Shown here: in pieces, positions 26,239 to 35,088 of the stretch
Numbering within the stretch: the stretch's first letter is position 1
Layout: the number at the start of each line of letters is the position of its first letter
DNA from: Enterocloster asparagiformis
Lineage (GTDB): Bacteria > Bacillota > Clostridia > Lachnospirales > Lachnospiraceae
Reading direction: 5' to 3'
Assembly: GCA_018380885.1 (NCBI GenBank)
Contig: JAGZSY010000024.1
Coordinates: 8,001-72,000, forward strand
Length of the DNA stretch: 64,000 nt
Notes under the pieces: model-generated
Told to the model about the DNA's origin: nothing
What the model saw: the letters and a program-made list of their open reading frames with translations, nothing else
Databases searched by the model: none
Position numbers and translations under genes: made by a program

Positions 26239-27129
26239 TCATTTCTTGTTAACGTCATTTTCCACAGTTTCCTGATTTGCCTGCCGCTCCGCGTGCCGGC
26301 GCACCAGGTTCATCTGGCGCTCCTGGAACTCCTCATCCGGCGGAATCTCGTTCCCATCCTCATCCACCTCCACCGCAAACAGGAAGGTTCGGGCATCGTC
26401 GATCTCATAGCTGCAGGTCACCAGGGTGTACAGCGTGCGGGCCGGATATTGCACCGGTTCGGCGTAAGTACAGGGGGAGAGCATTTCCTTCACAAAGGCG
26501 TCAAAGGATTCCTGGCTCTTAAACCGCGTCTTGCGCACAATGGGCTTGGCCTCGCCGTAGTAAGCGGCCACGGATTTCAGGCGTATCTCCCGCTCCGGGG
26601 TGTAGATGGTAAAGAACTGATGCTCCTTGAAATACGCCTCGTCCTTGTACTTCACCACGTCCTTGAACATGGAGCCGTTTTTCATGTTGTGGCCGTAAAT
26701 AATGTTGTTGCGTCCGTCCCAGTTGCCCTGGCTCTCAAAGTCAAGATAGATCGCGCCCGCGATATTCTCCTGGCCGTTAAAGTCGTGGTTCAGATAAAAA
26801 TCATTGTCCGTGCCCTGGACAATCGGGTAATTGATGTTGGTCCCGTCGATGGTAATCCATCCGATGGTGTCAGGATTCTCAGCCCGCAGGGCGTCGAAAT
26901 CGATGGGCGATATGTAAGGCTCTGTCTCCGGCTCCGTTTCCGGCGCCTCCACGGACTCCGCCTCAGTTGTTCCAGTCTCCTGTGAAGTCTGGCTAGCCAG
27001 TTCAGCCAGACGGTTGTACTCGTCCCTGGCCCGCTTGTTCTCCAGCCACTGGCTGAATACCATACCCGCGCTGACCACCAGGACCAGCGCCAGCACGATG
27101 ATTACCAGGCGATGCAGCTTATCTTTCAT
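26239..27129 (-). CDS. Class B sortase
   Basis: A membrane-anchored transpeptidase of 296 aa that links secreted proteins to the cell wall. A helix at about 9-27 anchors it with the catalytic domain outside. A linker rich in T, E and P follows to about residue 80. The catalytic histidine is in NNIIYGHNMKNGSMF, the cysteine in TLVTCSYE, and the arginine in DDARTFLF. The class B features GSMF and the TLxTCSYExxDAR block are present. No LPxTG- or NPQTN-type substrate is encoded nearby. It follows the TWQG-repeat gene by 32 bp and should be in the same operon under the SARP-like promoter. Confidence 0.9.
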   Translation of the reverse strand: MKDKLHRLVIIVLALVLVVSAGMVFSQWLENKRARDEYNRLAELASQTSQETGTTEAESVEAPETEPETEPYISPIDFDALRAENPDTIGWITIDGTNINYPIVQGTDNDFYLNHDFNGQENIAGAIYLDFESQGNWDGRNNIIYGHNMKNGSMFKDVVKYKDEAYFKEHQFFTIYTPEREIRLKSVAAYYGEAKPIVRKTRFKSQESFDAFVKEMLSPCTYAEPVQYPARTLYTLVTCSYEIDDARTFLFAVEVDEDGNEIPPDEEFQERQMNLVRRHAERQANQETVENDVNKK

Positions 27130-27161
27130 TCTGTCAAATTCCTTTCAAACGCGCTGTAATA

Positions 27162-28025
27162 CTAGGCAGTTACTTCCTGCGCGGACTTTGTCTCCCTTTG
27201 CAGGCTGTACCGGCGGACCGCTGAATCCATCATGAGCAGCAGCTCCAGAAAACTGCGGAAGCTGGCGTGCTCGCCCTTTTCCTTCCAGCAGGCCGTGCCC
27301 TGCCAGGTGCCGTTTTTCCAGAAGAGCACCCGCACCAGAAACGTCATGGGGCCGATGGCACCTCTGCACACGCTTCCCTGCCGCGGCGTAACAACCAGAC
27401 TATCCTCGCTGTCTGCCGGACGCCGGCCCAGCATCATCTCCAGATGCTCCATCAGCTCGAACTCATTTTCAAAAACAAACCTATCCTTTACCGCGGGGTT
27501 CGACACCTCGCCGGCAATGGTATTATTCCGGTAATTGCAGACCGCCACCTCGCACATCCTCTTTCCCAGCGGATCGGGCGCAGCGAGCGGCTGGCCCAGC
27601 ACGCGGTTGAATATGCGCATGAGCTCCATAAAGCTCTCAAAGGGATACACCGTCCCGGTCTCCTGATGGGTGATGCTGCCCTGCCATGTGGCATAATAGC
27701 GGAACTTTACATGCAGACGAAAGGTAGCCAGCTGGCCGCTGACCGGCTGAGGAATATCCACCGCCGTAAACGCCACCTCTTCCGCGCAGTTCTCCGCCTG
27801 TTTTCTCTGGAAGCTGCGCTCATCCACGCTCTTCATGGGATAGCGGTTCTCATCAAACAGACGGTTCAAAACAGAGGCCAGCTGCGTCAGGCTTTTAAAA
27901 GCCGCCGCCCCCTCCCTGCTCTCGTGGAATACCAGCCCTTCCATCCGTCTGTTGTCAAAGCGATTTACCGCGATTGTGTAAAACTTGTATGAATTAGGCA
28001 ATGCTCCTGTTCTCGCTACAGACAT
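27162..28025 (-). CDS. Unknown protein with two TWQG repeats, partner of sortase B
   Basis: A 287-aa protein of unknown function with an internal repeat. Two copies of a segment with the pattern TFRLHVKFRYYATWQGSI (about 123) and TFLVRVLFWKNGTWQGTA (about 223) are each followed by an ExG turn and an FxSFxELLxxM helix. A third, weaker helix copy (FKSLTQLASVLNRLFDE) is near the N-terminus. No signal peptide or membrane helix is visible, so it is probably cytosolic. The start is the ATG at 28025 with AGGTG 6 bp before it; a TTG seven codons earlier is less likely. It is divergently placed from the SARP-like regulator and leads the sortase operon. Confidence 0.75.
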   Translation of the reverse strand: MSVARTGALPNSYKFYTIAVNRFDNRRMEGLVFHESREGAAAFKSLTQLASVLNRLFDENRYPMKSVDERSFQRKQAENCAEEVAFTAVDIPQPVSGQLATFRLHVKFRYYATWQGSITHQETGTVYPFESFMELMRIFNRVLGQPLAAPDPLGKRMCEVAVCNYRNNTIAGEVSNPAVKDRFVFENEFELMEHLEMMLGRRPADSEDSLVVTPRQGSVCRGAIGPMTFLVRVLFWKNGTWQGTACWKEKGEHASFRSFLELLLMMDSAVRRYSLQRETKSAQEVTA

Positions 28026-28090
28026 CGATTCACCTGCTTTTCTCAATAAATTCTGCCATTATGTTCAATTCTAAATCATATTTCAGATTC

Positions 28091-28123
28091 AGTATAACAG
28101 ACAGCGGTTACAAACCGGTTACA
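28091..28123 (-). promoter_or_regulatory. SARP-type operator and promoter for the TWQG-sortase operon
   Basis: Minus-strand TATACT (28096-28091) is the -10. Instead of a -35 there are two identical heptamers GGTTACA (plus-strand 28106-28112 and 28117-28123), 4 bp apart, giving an exact 11-bp period, ending 9 bp upstream of the -10. SARP activators of Streptomyces are known to bind direct heptamer repeats of 11-bp period, typically about 8 bp from the -10. The regulator with that DNA-binding fold starts 95 bp away on the opposite strand. Confidence 0.7.
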
Positions 28124-28150
28124 TTTCGCCGCCTTTTCATAAAATTTTGA

Positions 28151-28179
28151 TAGACATTTTTCAATTAGATCGTTATACT
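28151..28179 (+). promoter_or_regulatory. Promoter of the SARP-like regulator
   Basis: TAGACA, 17-bp spacer, TATACT, about 40 bp upstream of the ATG at 28218. No heptamer repeat overlaps this one, so the regulator is probably not self-activated through the same site. Confidence 0.6.
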
Positions 28180-28217
28180 GAATATATTGACAGATTGATA
28201 AAAGGAGACCCGACAGA

Positions 28218-29465
28218 ATGGAAACGTCCACTAATGATTCACGGCAAACTATATATATAAGAACGCTGGGCGGTTTTTCAATTACAGTGGACGGCAAAGA
28301 GATCAACGACAACAGTAACCAGTCCAAAAAGCCCTGGAGCCTGCTGGAATACCTGGTTGTATTCCAGAAAAAGGATATCAGCGTCAACGAATTGATTGAG
28401 ACAATCTGGCCGGATGACCCCGGAGCCAATCCCAGCGGAGCCTTAAAGACCCTGATGTTCCGCGCCCGCAAGCTGCTTGATCCCCTGGGCATACCTCCCC
28501 AGAGGCTGCTGGTCCAGCAGCGTGGAGCCTATTCCTGGACCCAGGATATTCCCACGGTCATGGATATCGACCAGTTCGAGGCCGTGTGCAACCAGGTTCT
28601 GGGCTACAGCGGCGAGGCGAAGGATCCCGACCAGCTGTTGGCCATGTGCATGAAGGGCCTGGACCTCTACAAGGGCGATTTTCTCCCCAAATCGGAGTAT
28701 GAGTCCTGGGTCATTCCCATCAGCACCTACTACCACTCCCTCTACCAGAAGCTGGTTTACAAGACCATCGATCTTCTGATGGCCCGCGAGGATTACGGGG
28801 CGATCACCTCGGTGTGCCAGACGGCTATCGGCATCGAACCCTTTGACGAGCAGTTCCATTACTACCTGGTCTATTCCTTATATAAAGACAATCACACCAG
28901 CCAGGCGGTGGATCACTACAACCACACCCTGGACCTGTTTTACAATGAATTTTCCATCTCCCCCTCCGAGCATTTCAAGGAGCTCTACAAGACGATCCGC
29001 AGCAAGGAGCAGGGGATCAACACCAATCTGGACTCCATCCAGGAAGCGCTGCGGGAGGAGGCCAGCAACGGCGCGTTCTACTGCGAGTATCCTGTTTTCC
29101 GGGACTTATACCAGTTAGAGCGGCGGGCCATTGAGCGAACCGGGGACTCCATTTACCTGTGCCTGCTGACGCTTGTGGATCTGGACGGCCAAGTTCCCAA
29201 GCTGACCGTTTTAAACAGGGCCATGGACCATCTAAACGCCGCCATCCGCAATTCCCTGCGCTGCAGCGACGTCTACACCCGCTACAGCGTGAGCCAGTAC
29301 ATCATTCTCCTGCCCACCGTGACGGCGGAAAAGGGCGAGATGGTGTTGAAGCGGATCATCGGCAATTTCCACCGGCAGTACAACCGCCGCGACCTCACCG
29401 TGGAGTACCGGCTGCAGCCCGTCCTTCCCTGGGAGCGCAAGATAGAGCCTGACGCGGCTCTCTGA
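28218..29465 (+). CDS. SARP/BTAD-family activator with degenerate GGDEF-like C-terminus
   Basis: A 415-aa regulator. Residues about 10-105 form an OmpR-type winged helix (IRTLGGFSITVDG, then VNELIETIWPDD and KTLMFRARKLLD), about 110-270 a bacterial transcriptional activator (BTAD) domain with TPR-like helices, and about 280-410 a third domain. This last part reads like a GGDEF fold whose motif is lost: DVYTRYSVSQYIILLP sits where active enzymes have RYGGDEFxxLLP. It may bind a nucleotide or only protein. The gene faces the TWQG-sortase operon and is the obvious candidate for its activator. AAAGGAG lies 13 bp before the ATG. Confidence 0.85.
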   Translation: METSTNDSRQTIYIRTLGGFSITVDGKEINDNSNQSKKPWSLLEYLVVFQKKDISVNELIETIWPDDPGANPSGALKTLMFRARKLLDPLGIPPQRLLVQQRGAYSWTQDIPTVMDIDQFEAVCNQVLGYSGEAKDPDQLLAMCMKGLDLYKGDFLPKSEYESWVIPISTYYHSLYQKLVYKTIDLLMAREDYGAITSVCQTAIGIEPFDEQFHYYLVYSLYKDNHTSQAVDHYNHTLDLFYNEFSISPSEHFKELYKTIRSKEQGINTNLDSIQEALREEASNGAFYCEYPVFRDLYQLERRAIERTGDSIYLCLLTLVDLDGQVPKLTVLNRAMDHLNAAIRNSLRCSDVYTRYSVSQYIILLPTVTAEKGEMVLKRIIGNFHRQYNRRDLTVEYRLQPVLPWERKIEPDAAL

Positions 29466-29491
29466 AGCAAAAACTTTTAACCTGGATATGA

Positions 29492-29540
29492 GAAAGTCCG
29501 ATGAGACCAGAATCTGGTTTCACCGGACTTCTTTTGTTTT
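29492..29540. terminator. Bidirectional terminator between regulator and MATE genes
   Basis: A long stem (AAGTCCG/CGGACTT outside, ACCAG/CTGGT inside, one mismatch and one wobble) is followed by TTCTTTTG on the plus strand and preceded by purines giving TTTC on the other. It serves the convergent genes on both sides. Confidence 0.7.
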
Positions 29541-29548
29541 ATGCTGTT

Positions 29549-30922
29549 TTATGCCGCGCCCGCATTCCGGCCGGCGAACATGCGCCGGAGCTGCCTCATC
29601 ACATAGCCGTAGGCCGGGATCAGAAACAGGTCCGCCGCAATCCAGGCCACGGGGCTGGCGTAGCACACCGCGATGTACCCGAACAAGGGCACCAGCACAA
29701 AGCCCACAAAGGAGCGGGCGAACATCTCGCAGACGCCCGCCAGAATCGCGAACTTGGAGAATCCCATACCCTGGATCAAAAAACGCATCACGTTGACAAA
29801 CACCAGGGGGATAAACAGCGCCCCGTTGACCAGCAGGAACATCCTGGTGTTGCGCAGCAGCTCCACCTCCCCACGGTCCACAAAGAGCAGCGTGATCTGG
29901 TCCCCGAAGGCGTACAGCGCCGCCAGCGCGATTACGGCGTAGGAGATGCCCAGAACCAGGCAGGCCTTCATGCCCGGGGCGATGCGCTCCAGCTTGCCGG
30001 CGCCCACGTTCTGGCCGCCGTAGGTGGCGATGGTGGACCCCAGGGCGTCGAAGGGACAGCTGAGGAAAATAATGATCTTGCTGCCCGCCGTAACCGCAGC
30101 CACTGCCATGGAGCCCAGGGAATTTACAGCGGTCTGCAAAATCACGCTTCCGATGGCGGTGATGGAGTATTGCAGTCCCATGGGGATTCCCATTCCGCAG
30201 AGAATCTTCATATAATCCTTCCGGGGCTTCCACTCGTCCCCCTGCATTTTCAGGATCGTGAACTTTTTCCGCATATAGAACAGGCACAGCAGGCCGGACA
30301 CCGCCTGGGCGGTGATGGTGGCCCACCCGGCTCCCTCCACTCCCATCTTCAGCACCAGAATGGTGAAGAAGTCCAGTGCCACGTTGAGCACGGAGGAGAA
30401 CAGCAGAAACACCAGGGGCGTGGTGCTGTCGCCCAGAGAGCGGATGGTGCAGGACAGCAGGTTGTATAAGTAGGTGGCCGGGATCCCCAGAAAGATCACA
30501 AATATATAGCGGTGGGCCCCGTCGAAAATATCGGCCGGCGTATCCATCAGCACCAGGATATCCCGGCACAGCACGCAGACCGCCACGGTCATCACGGCTG
30601 AGAATATAATCGCCAGCCAGCCGCTGTTGGCCACAAAGCGCCGCAGGGCGCTCTCATTTTTCTCACCGAACTTCTGAGCCACCGGGATGGCAAAACCGCT
30701 GCACACCCCCAGGCAAAAGCCGATGATCATAAAATTGATGGAGCCGGTGGCGCCAACGGCCGCCAGCGCCCGGACCCCCAGACATTTTCCTACAATGATC
30801 GTGTCCGCCATGTTGTAGAGCTGCTGAAACAGCAGCCCGAACACCATGGGCACGAAAAAGCCCCAGATCAGCTTCATGGGGCTGCCCTCGGTCATATCCC
30901 GGGTGCCTGCGCCTTTCGCCAT
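29549..30922 (-). CDS. MATE-family multidrug/Na+ or H+ antiporter
   Basis: A 457-aa inner-membrane efflux protein with about twelve helices in two homologous halves. The first half opens with GLLFQQLYNMADTIIVGKCL, and the second has PFDALGSTIATYGGQNVGA; both are typical of the NorM/DinF group. Substrates cannot be predicted. The chosen ATG (MAKGAG) has GAGG 9 bp upstream and AAGGA close by; a longer N-terminus in the same frame lacks membrane character. A palindrome (30966-30991, ACGGTTCCGCC/GGCGGACCGT) lies in its upstream region and may be an operator. No regulator is beside it. Confidence 0.9.
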   Translation of the reverse strand: MAKGAGTRDMTEGSPMKLIWGFFVPMVFGLLFQQLYNMADTIIVGKCLGVRALAAVGATGSINFMIIGFCLGVCSGFAIPVAQKFGEKNESALRRFVANSGWLAIIFSAVMTVAVCVLCRDILVLMDTPADIFDGAHRYIFVIFLGIPATYLYNLLSCTIRSLGDSTTPLVFLLFSSVLNVALDFFTILVLKMGVEGAGWATITAQAVSGLLCLFYMRKKFTILKMQGDEWKPRKDYMKILCGMGIPMGLQYSITAIGSVILQTAVNSLGSMAVAAVTAGSKIIIFLSCPFDALGSTIATYGGQNVGAGKLERIAPGMKACLVLGISYAVIALAALYAFGDQITLLFVDRGEVELLRNTRMFLLVNGALFIPLVFVNVMRFLIQGMGFSKFAILAGVCEMFARSFVGFVLVPLFGYIAVCYASPVAWIAADLFLIPAYGYVMRQLRRMFAGRNAGAA

Positions 30923-31103
30923 TTTCCTTGTCCTCGCTTCCGTATGGGTTCGATTCGTCGAAGTGACGGTTCCGCCAAGCCGGCGGACCGTTACCAATAG
31001 ATACTAAATTTACTCTGAACCAGCGGATTTCGCAAGTAGAAAATATGGGCCGTCACCGGGATTTCCTCCGGCATTATCCACAATAAACCGCAGAGGGAGG
31101 CCT

Positions 31104-31784
31104 TTAATCCACAACCTCTATGCGCTCAATCACCGGCTGATCCTCCTTGGCTACCGTGCCGTTGCCATCCTGCACCGGCGTGTCCTCACAGAGCTTGTCC
31201 ACCACGTCCATCCCCTCGGTGACATAGCCGAAGGCCGCATACTGGCCGTCCAGACGGGTGCTGTCCTGGTGCACGATAAAGAACTGGGAGCTGGCGCTGT
31301 CCGGGTACTGGGAGCGGGCCATGGAGATGGCTCCGCGGGTGTGCTTTAAGGGGTTGTTCACGCCGTTGGCGGAAAACTCGCCCTTGATCATCTCATCAGA
31401 ACCGCCCATGCCGGTGCCCTGGGGGTCTCCGCCCTGGATCATGAAGCCGCTTATAATGCGGTGGAAGGTCAGCCCGTCGTAGAAGCCGTCGCCTGCCAGC
31501 TTTAAGAAGTTGGTCACGCTGATGGGCGCCTCGTCCCCGTATAGCTCCACGGAAATGGTGCCGTAGTCCTTAACCTCGATCTTCACGTGGTGACGGCCCG
31601 TGGCGAGCTCCACCGCCTCCGTCTCGGCCTCCGTCTCCTTCTCCTGTCCGTCCGCCTTCACGGTCTCCTGGGCGGCGGAGGTCTCCGTCTGGGTGGTTTT
31701 CTGCGCCTCCCCATTCCGGCTGCAGCCCGCCAAAACCGCCGCGGCCATGGCGGCGGCCAGTAACGTATACGTCATTTTTCTCAT
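31104..31784 (-). CDS. Lipoprotein peptidyl-prolyl cis-trans isomerase (cyclophilin type)
   Basis: A 226-aa extracytoplasmic folding factor. The lipobox LAGC ends the signal peptide (Cys about 20), then a short T/E/A-rich linker leads into a cyclophilin domain from about residue 65. Active-site segments are visible: FHRIISGFMIQGGDP, the GAISMARS block, SSQFFIVHQD and FGYVTEGMDVVDK. The ATG at 31784 has AAAGGA 10 bp upstream; the TTG two codons before it is less likely. An extended -10 (TGGTACAAT) lies about 75 bp upstream on the same strand. Confidence 0.93.
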   Translation of the reverse strand: MRKMTYTLLAAAMAAAVLAGCSRNGEAQKTTQTETSAAQETVKADGQEKETEAETEAVELATGRHHVKIEVKDYGTISVELYGDEAPISVTNFLKLAGDGFYDGLTFHRIISGFMIQGGDPQGTGMGGSDEMIKGEFSANGVNNPLKHTRGAISMARSQYPDSASSQFFIVHQDSTRLDGQYAAFGYVTEGMDVVDKLCEDTPVQDGNGTVAKEDQPVIERIEVVD

Positions 31785-31957
31785 GTCCAATCATTCCTTT
31801 TCTTTTAGATTCAAGTTGATAATTCCCGCGGCAAAAGCCGCAGACCCTATTGTACCACCGCCCCTCACAAACCGTAAAGTACTTTATTATTTTTCCATGA
31901 AACGACAAGTTTTTTATTAATATTTTTCTAATTTTTCTTACGGTTGCGCCGGGCGGC

Positions 31958-31986
31958 TTTACATTTTGGGACGGTGCGGATAGTAT
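31958..31986 (+). promoter_or_regulatory. Promoter for the small membrane protein and DUF2079-like gene
   Basis: TTTACA, 17-bp spacer, TAGTAT, about 25 bp upstream of the ATG at 32012. Confidence 0.5.
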
Positions 31987-32011
31987 ACAGTGTATAAAGG
32001 GAGGAATGATT

Positions 32012-32320
32012 ATGTTACTGTTAAATACCGTATTGATGCGCCTGGCGGACCAGAGGCGCAACCTGTTCCGGCTGCTGATCGCCAGCTGGCTCATGACCAA
32101 CACCATGTGCCTGCTCATGAACAGCTCCGCCATTTTCACGCTTGATTTTGTGCGGCAGATTTCTCTGAGAAGTTATTTCGGCCTCTGGGCCGGAATCTAC
32201 GCCTGCCTGGCGTTTCTGCTCCTTCTGCCCGCCAGGGCCAGACGCTTCTGCTTTCCCCTGGCCCCCAGCGTGGCCATGTACGTAGCGGCCCTGATGATCA
32301 AGGGGGCGCTGGTGTCATGA
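32012..32320 (+). CDS. Small membrane protein coupled to the DUF2079-like gene
   Basis: A 102-aa protein with about three hydrophobic stretches (LLIASWLMTNTMCLLM, YFGLWAGIYACLAFLLLL and APSVAMYVAALMIKGALV). The start is placed at the ATG at 32012, which has GGGAGG 7 bp before it; an ATG two codons earlier is too close to that site. Its stop overlaps the start of the next gene (ATGA), so the two products are made together and may interact. No family is recognised. Confidence 0.7.
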   Translation: MLLLNTVLMRLADQRRNLFRLLIASWLMTNTMCLLMNSSAIFTLDFVRQISLRSYFGLWAGIYACLAFLLLLPARARRFCFPLAPSVAMYVAALMIKGALVS

Positions 32321-33741
32321 GGCCGCGGCTGGAGAGGCTGGCTTCCGGGCCGGGGCTGTGGATTGTGCTGGGTGCGGCGGCCTTTCTCTGGTTTGCCTTC
32401 ACCGCCTCCATGACGGTGCTGCGCTACCGGCTCAACTATTCCCCTGCCTACGATTTTGGGATTTTCTCCCAAATGTACTATTACCTGGACAAATGCCTGC
32501 AGCCCCTGACCACCTGCGAGCGGGACGGACTTCTGTCCCACTTCGCCGTGCATCTGTCCCCCATCTTCTACGCGCTGCTGCCGTTTTACAAGCTGGTCCC
32601 GCGGCCGGAGACCCTGTTGGTCCTCCAGGCCCTGCTGGTGATCAGCGGCCTTATCCCCCTGTGCCTGTTGGCCGGGGCTTTAAAATGCACCCGCCTGCAG
32701 ACTTTGTGCTTCGGCCTTGTCTACTGCGCCTATCCCGCGTTTATGGGCGGCTGCTTTTACGATTTTCACGAGAACAAGTTTCTCACGGTGATCGTCCTCT
32801 GGGTCATGTACTTTATGGAGACGCGGCGTTTTAAGTCCATGCTGGCCGGCCTGGCGCTGCTGCTTTTAGTCAAGGAGGACGCGCCCGTGTACGCGGCCTG
32901 CATCGGTCTTTACCTTTTTTTGGAAAAACGCCGTTACCGGCTGGGTATGCTGGTGTTTACCGCCTCCTGCCTGTACTTTGTCGCGGCCCTGTGGTACATC
33001 AACCGGTTTGGGGACGGCGCCATGATCAACCGGTTCGACAATTACATCTCCGACAAGCGCCTGGGGCTGGTGAGCATGTTCAAGACCATTCTGGTCAATC
33101 CCGCCTATGTGCTGTCCCAGATCGCGGTAAAGGACAAGATACTCTTTTTTCTGGAAATGCTGCTTCCCCTGGGCTTCCTGCCACTGATGACAAACAGGTG
33201 GCAGCGGTGGGCGCTGCTGATCCCCTTTGTGCTGATCAACCTGATGTCCAATTACAAATACCAGCACTCCATTTTTTTCCAGTACACCTACGGCACCGGC
33301 GCCCTGCTCTTCTACCTGGCCATGGTCAACCTGCAAAGCCTGAACAGGGGCGTGGCCTGGCACAGGGAGCTGGCGCCGCAGCTTCTGGCCGCCGGGCTGG
33401 TGTGCGCCCTGGCTATCACCGCCACGGTGACGGCCTCCAAGTCCAAATACATCCGGCTCTACGACCGCCATCACCTGAAGGCGGCCCAGGCCCGGGAGCT
33501 TTTGGCTGAAATTCCGGAGAACGCCCCGGTCCGCTCCTCCACCTTCTTTGTCCCTCAGCTGTCCATGCGGGATGAAATCTATCTGCTGGACAGCGCGCAT
33601 CCGGCCCGGTACGCGGTGGTGGACCTGCGCAAGGGCTATGAGAAGGATCTGGAGGCCGAGCTGGCGCGGCTGGAGGACACCGGCTTCCGGGAAATGGGGC
33701 GGGTGGACAACTATGTGGCGGTATTCGAAGCTCCGCGGTGA
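32317..33741 (+). CDS. DUF2079-like polytopic membrane protein
   Basis: A 474-aa membrane protein with about ten helices. The N-terminal LNYSPAYDFGIFSQMYYYLD and SHFAVHLSPIFYALLPFY segments match the DUF2079 family, whose fold resembles glycosyltransferase family 39/GT-C membrane enzymes. The acidic pair after the first helix (AYDFGIF) is in the place of the GT-C catalytic loop. A soluble C-terminal part of about 90 residues follows the last helix. A lipid-linked sugar or cell-surface glycan role is plausible but unproven. It is translationally coupled to the small protein before it. Confidence 0.8.
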   Translation: MRPRLERLASGPGLWIVLGAAAFLWFAFTASMTVLRYRLNYSPAYDFGIFSQMYYYLDKCLQPLTTCERDGLLSHFAVHLSPIFYALLPFYKLVPRPETLLVLQALLVISGLIPLCLLAGALKCTRLQTLCFGLVYCAYPAFMGGCFYDFHENKFLTVIVLWVMYFMETRRFKSMLAGLALLLLVKEDAPVYAACIGLYLFLEKRRYRLGMLVFTASCLYFVAALWYINRFGDGAMINRFDNYISDKRLGLVSMFKTILVNPAYVLSQIAVKDKILFFLEMLLPLGFLPLMTNRWQRWALLIPFVLINLMSNYKYQHSIFFQYTYGTGALLFYLAMVNLQSLNRGVAWHRELAPQLLAAGLVCALAITATVTASKSKYIRLYDRHHLKAAQARELLAEIPENAPVRSSTFFVPQLSMRDEIYLLDSAHPARYAVVDLRKGYEKDLEAELARLEDTGFREMGRVDNYVAVFEAPR

Positions 33742-33803
33742 GCAGCCCCAGAGCCGGCGACGACGTCCCACAGGATATGAAACAGCGTACCGAAACGCGC
33801 GCA

Positions 33804-33843
33804 ATGGCGGCGGCTTTCCCGGTTGGAGGAAAGCCGCCGCCAT
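33804..33843. terminator. Bidirectional terminator between convergent genes
   Basis: A perfect 16-bp stem (ATGGCGGCGGCTTTCC and its complement) with an 8-nt loop, followed by ATCTATTT. It lies 60 bp after the DUF2079-like gene and 30 bp after cytX on the other strand. Confidence 0.7.
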
Positions 33844-33873
33844 ATCTATTTCCTGTCAGTCCATGACAGCGCT

Positions 33874-35076
33874 TTAATTTTCCGCCGCAGGGGCCGGCGC
33901 CATCAGCTTTACCGCCTGGTGGTACGCCAGGCACATCATGATGGTGATCGCCATATCCGGCAGCGTGTTGCCCACCGGGGTGTCCACCCGCATAAGCAGG
34001 CGGTAGGCGACAAAGCCCAGGCACCAGATCACCAGGTTTGGCACGCAGAAGGCGGTCCCCTTCCGGTCCGCTTTCAGGAAGAAATAATCCGCGATCTGGA
34101 TGGCGATCATGGGCGCGAACACGGACCCGATCAGGTAGAGAAAGTCCGTGATGTTGTCCATCGGGTAAATGACCGCAGCGGCTGTGCCGATCACGGTCAC
34201 CGCGGCGGCGGCCCATTTTTCCCTGACGGAGGCGCTGATGGACACGCTGGACACGCCGGCGGAGTAAGCGTCCAAAAACGTGGTGGTCACGGTGGACAGG
34301 ATAATGATGAGAAGCCCCGCCATGCCCAGCCCTGCCTTTACCATAATCTGGGAGATATCCGTAACCCCGGTGAAGATGGCCGCCCCCATGCCGATCACGT
34401 ACATCCAGACGCTCACCAGCCCGTAGACAGCCGCGCTGGCCGCGGTTGCGGCAAGGGGCTTCTCAGCCTCCCTGGTATAGTCGCTGATCAACGGCAGCCA
34501 GGACAGCGGCATAGCCACGGAAAGCTCCACCGCAGCCCCGAAGCTCATGGCCTCCTCTCCCCCGGCCGCCGCTCCCGCGCCGCCGCCGAAAAAGATCACC
34601 TTGCACAGAATCAGCGTCAGGACGAACAGCGCGGCCATGGCTGCCGTGTTAATTTTTCCCAGATTCTGTATGCCAACCAGAATCCAGACCAGAATCAGGC
34701 CGCCGATCACCAGGCACCACACCGGCCGGCCGATGTTCAGCACGCCCCCGGCGGCTAAGGCCCCGTCGTAGATCATGATGGCGGTCCAGCCCAAAAGCTG
34801 AAGCACATTCAGGGTGGAAAACAGAAGGCTGCCCTTCTCGCCAAAGCTCATTTTCACGGTCTCCATGGCGCTGCGCCGTGTGAAACCGCCGATGAGGCCG
34901 GACAGAAACAGCAGCCCGCAGCCGATTACGTGGCCCAGCAGGATCGCCGCCAGGCCCTTGGCCAGGCCCAGGGGCGCCAGGTACGTGCCTGTGAGGATTT
35001 CCGCAATGGACACCCCGGCGCCGAACCAAATCAGGCCGTTGCTGAATATGGAAGTTCCTTTTTTCTTCTCTTTCAT
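33874..35076 (-). CDS. cytX: Cytosine-permease-family transporter CytX, probable hydroxymethylpyrimidine uptake
   Basis: A 400-aa NCS1-family transporter with twelve helices. The opening GLIWFGAGVSIAEILTGTYL and the middle segment LSWLPLISDYTREAE are typical of CytX, which comparative genomics links to hydroxymethylpyrimidine (HMP) import under TPP riboswitches. Here it is the last gene of a thiM-thiE-HAD-thiD-cytX operon behind such a riboswitch, which strongly supports HMP or a related thiamine precursor as the cargo. It lies 12 bp after thiD. Confidence 0.9.
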   Translation of the reverse strand: MKEKKKGTSIFSNGLIWFGAGVSIAEILTGTYLAPLGLAKGLAAILLGHVIGCGLLFLSGLIGGFTRRSAMETVKMSFGEKGSLLFSTLNVLQLLGWTAIMIYDGALAAGGVLNIGRPVWCLVIGGLILVWILVGIQNLGKINTAAMAALFVLTLILCKVIFFGGGAGAAAGGEEAMSFGAAVELSVAMPLSWLPLISDYTREAEKPLAATAASAAVYGLVSVWMYVIGMGAAIFTGVTDISQIMVKAGLGMAGLLIIILSTVTTTFLDAYSAGVSSVSISASVREKWAAAAVTVIGTAAAVIYPMDNITDFLYLIGSVFAPMIAIQIADYFFLKADRKGTAFCVPNLVIWCLGFVAYRLLMRVDTPVGNTLPDMAITIMMCLAYHQAVKLMAPAPAAEN

Positions 35077-35088
35077 CGCCCGGCCTCC

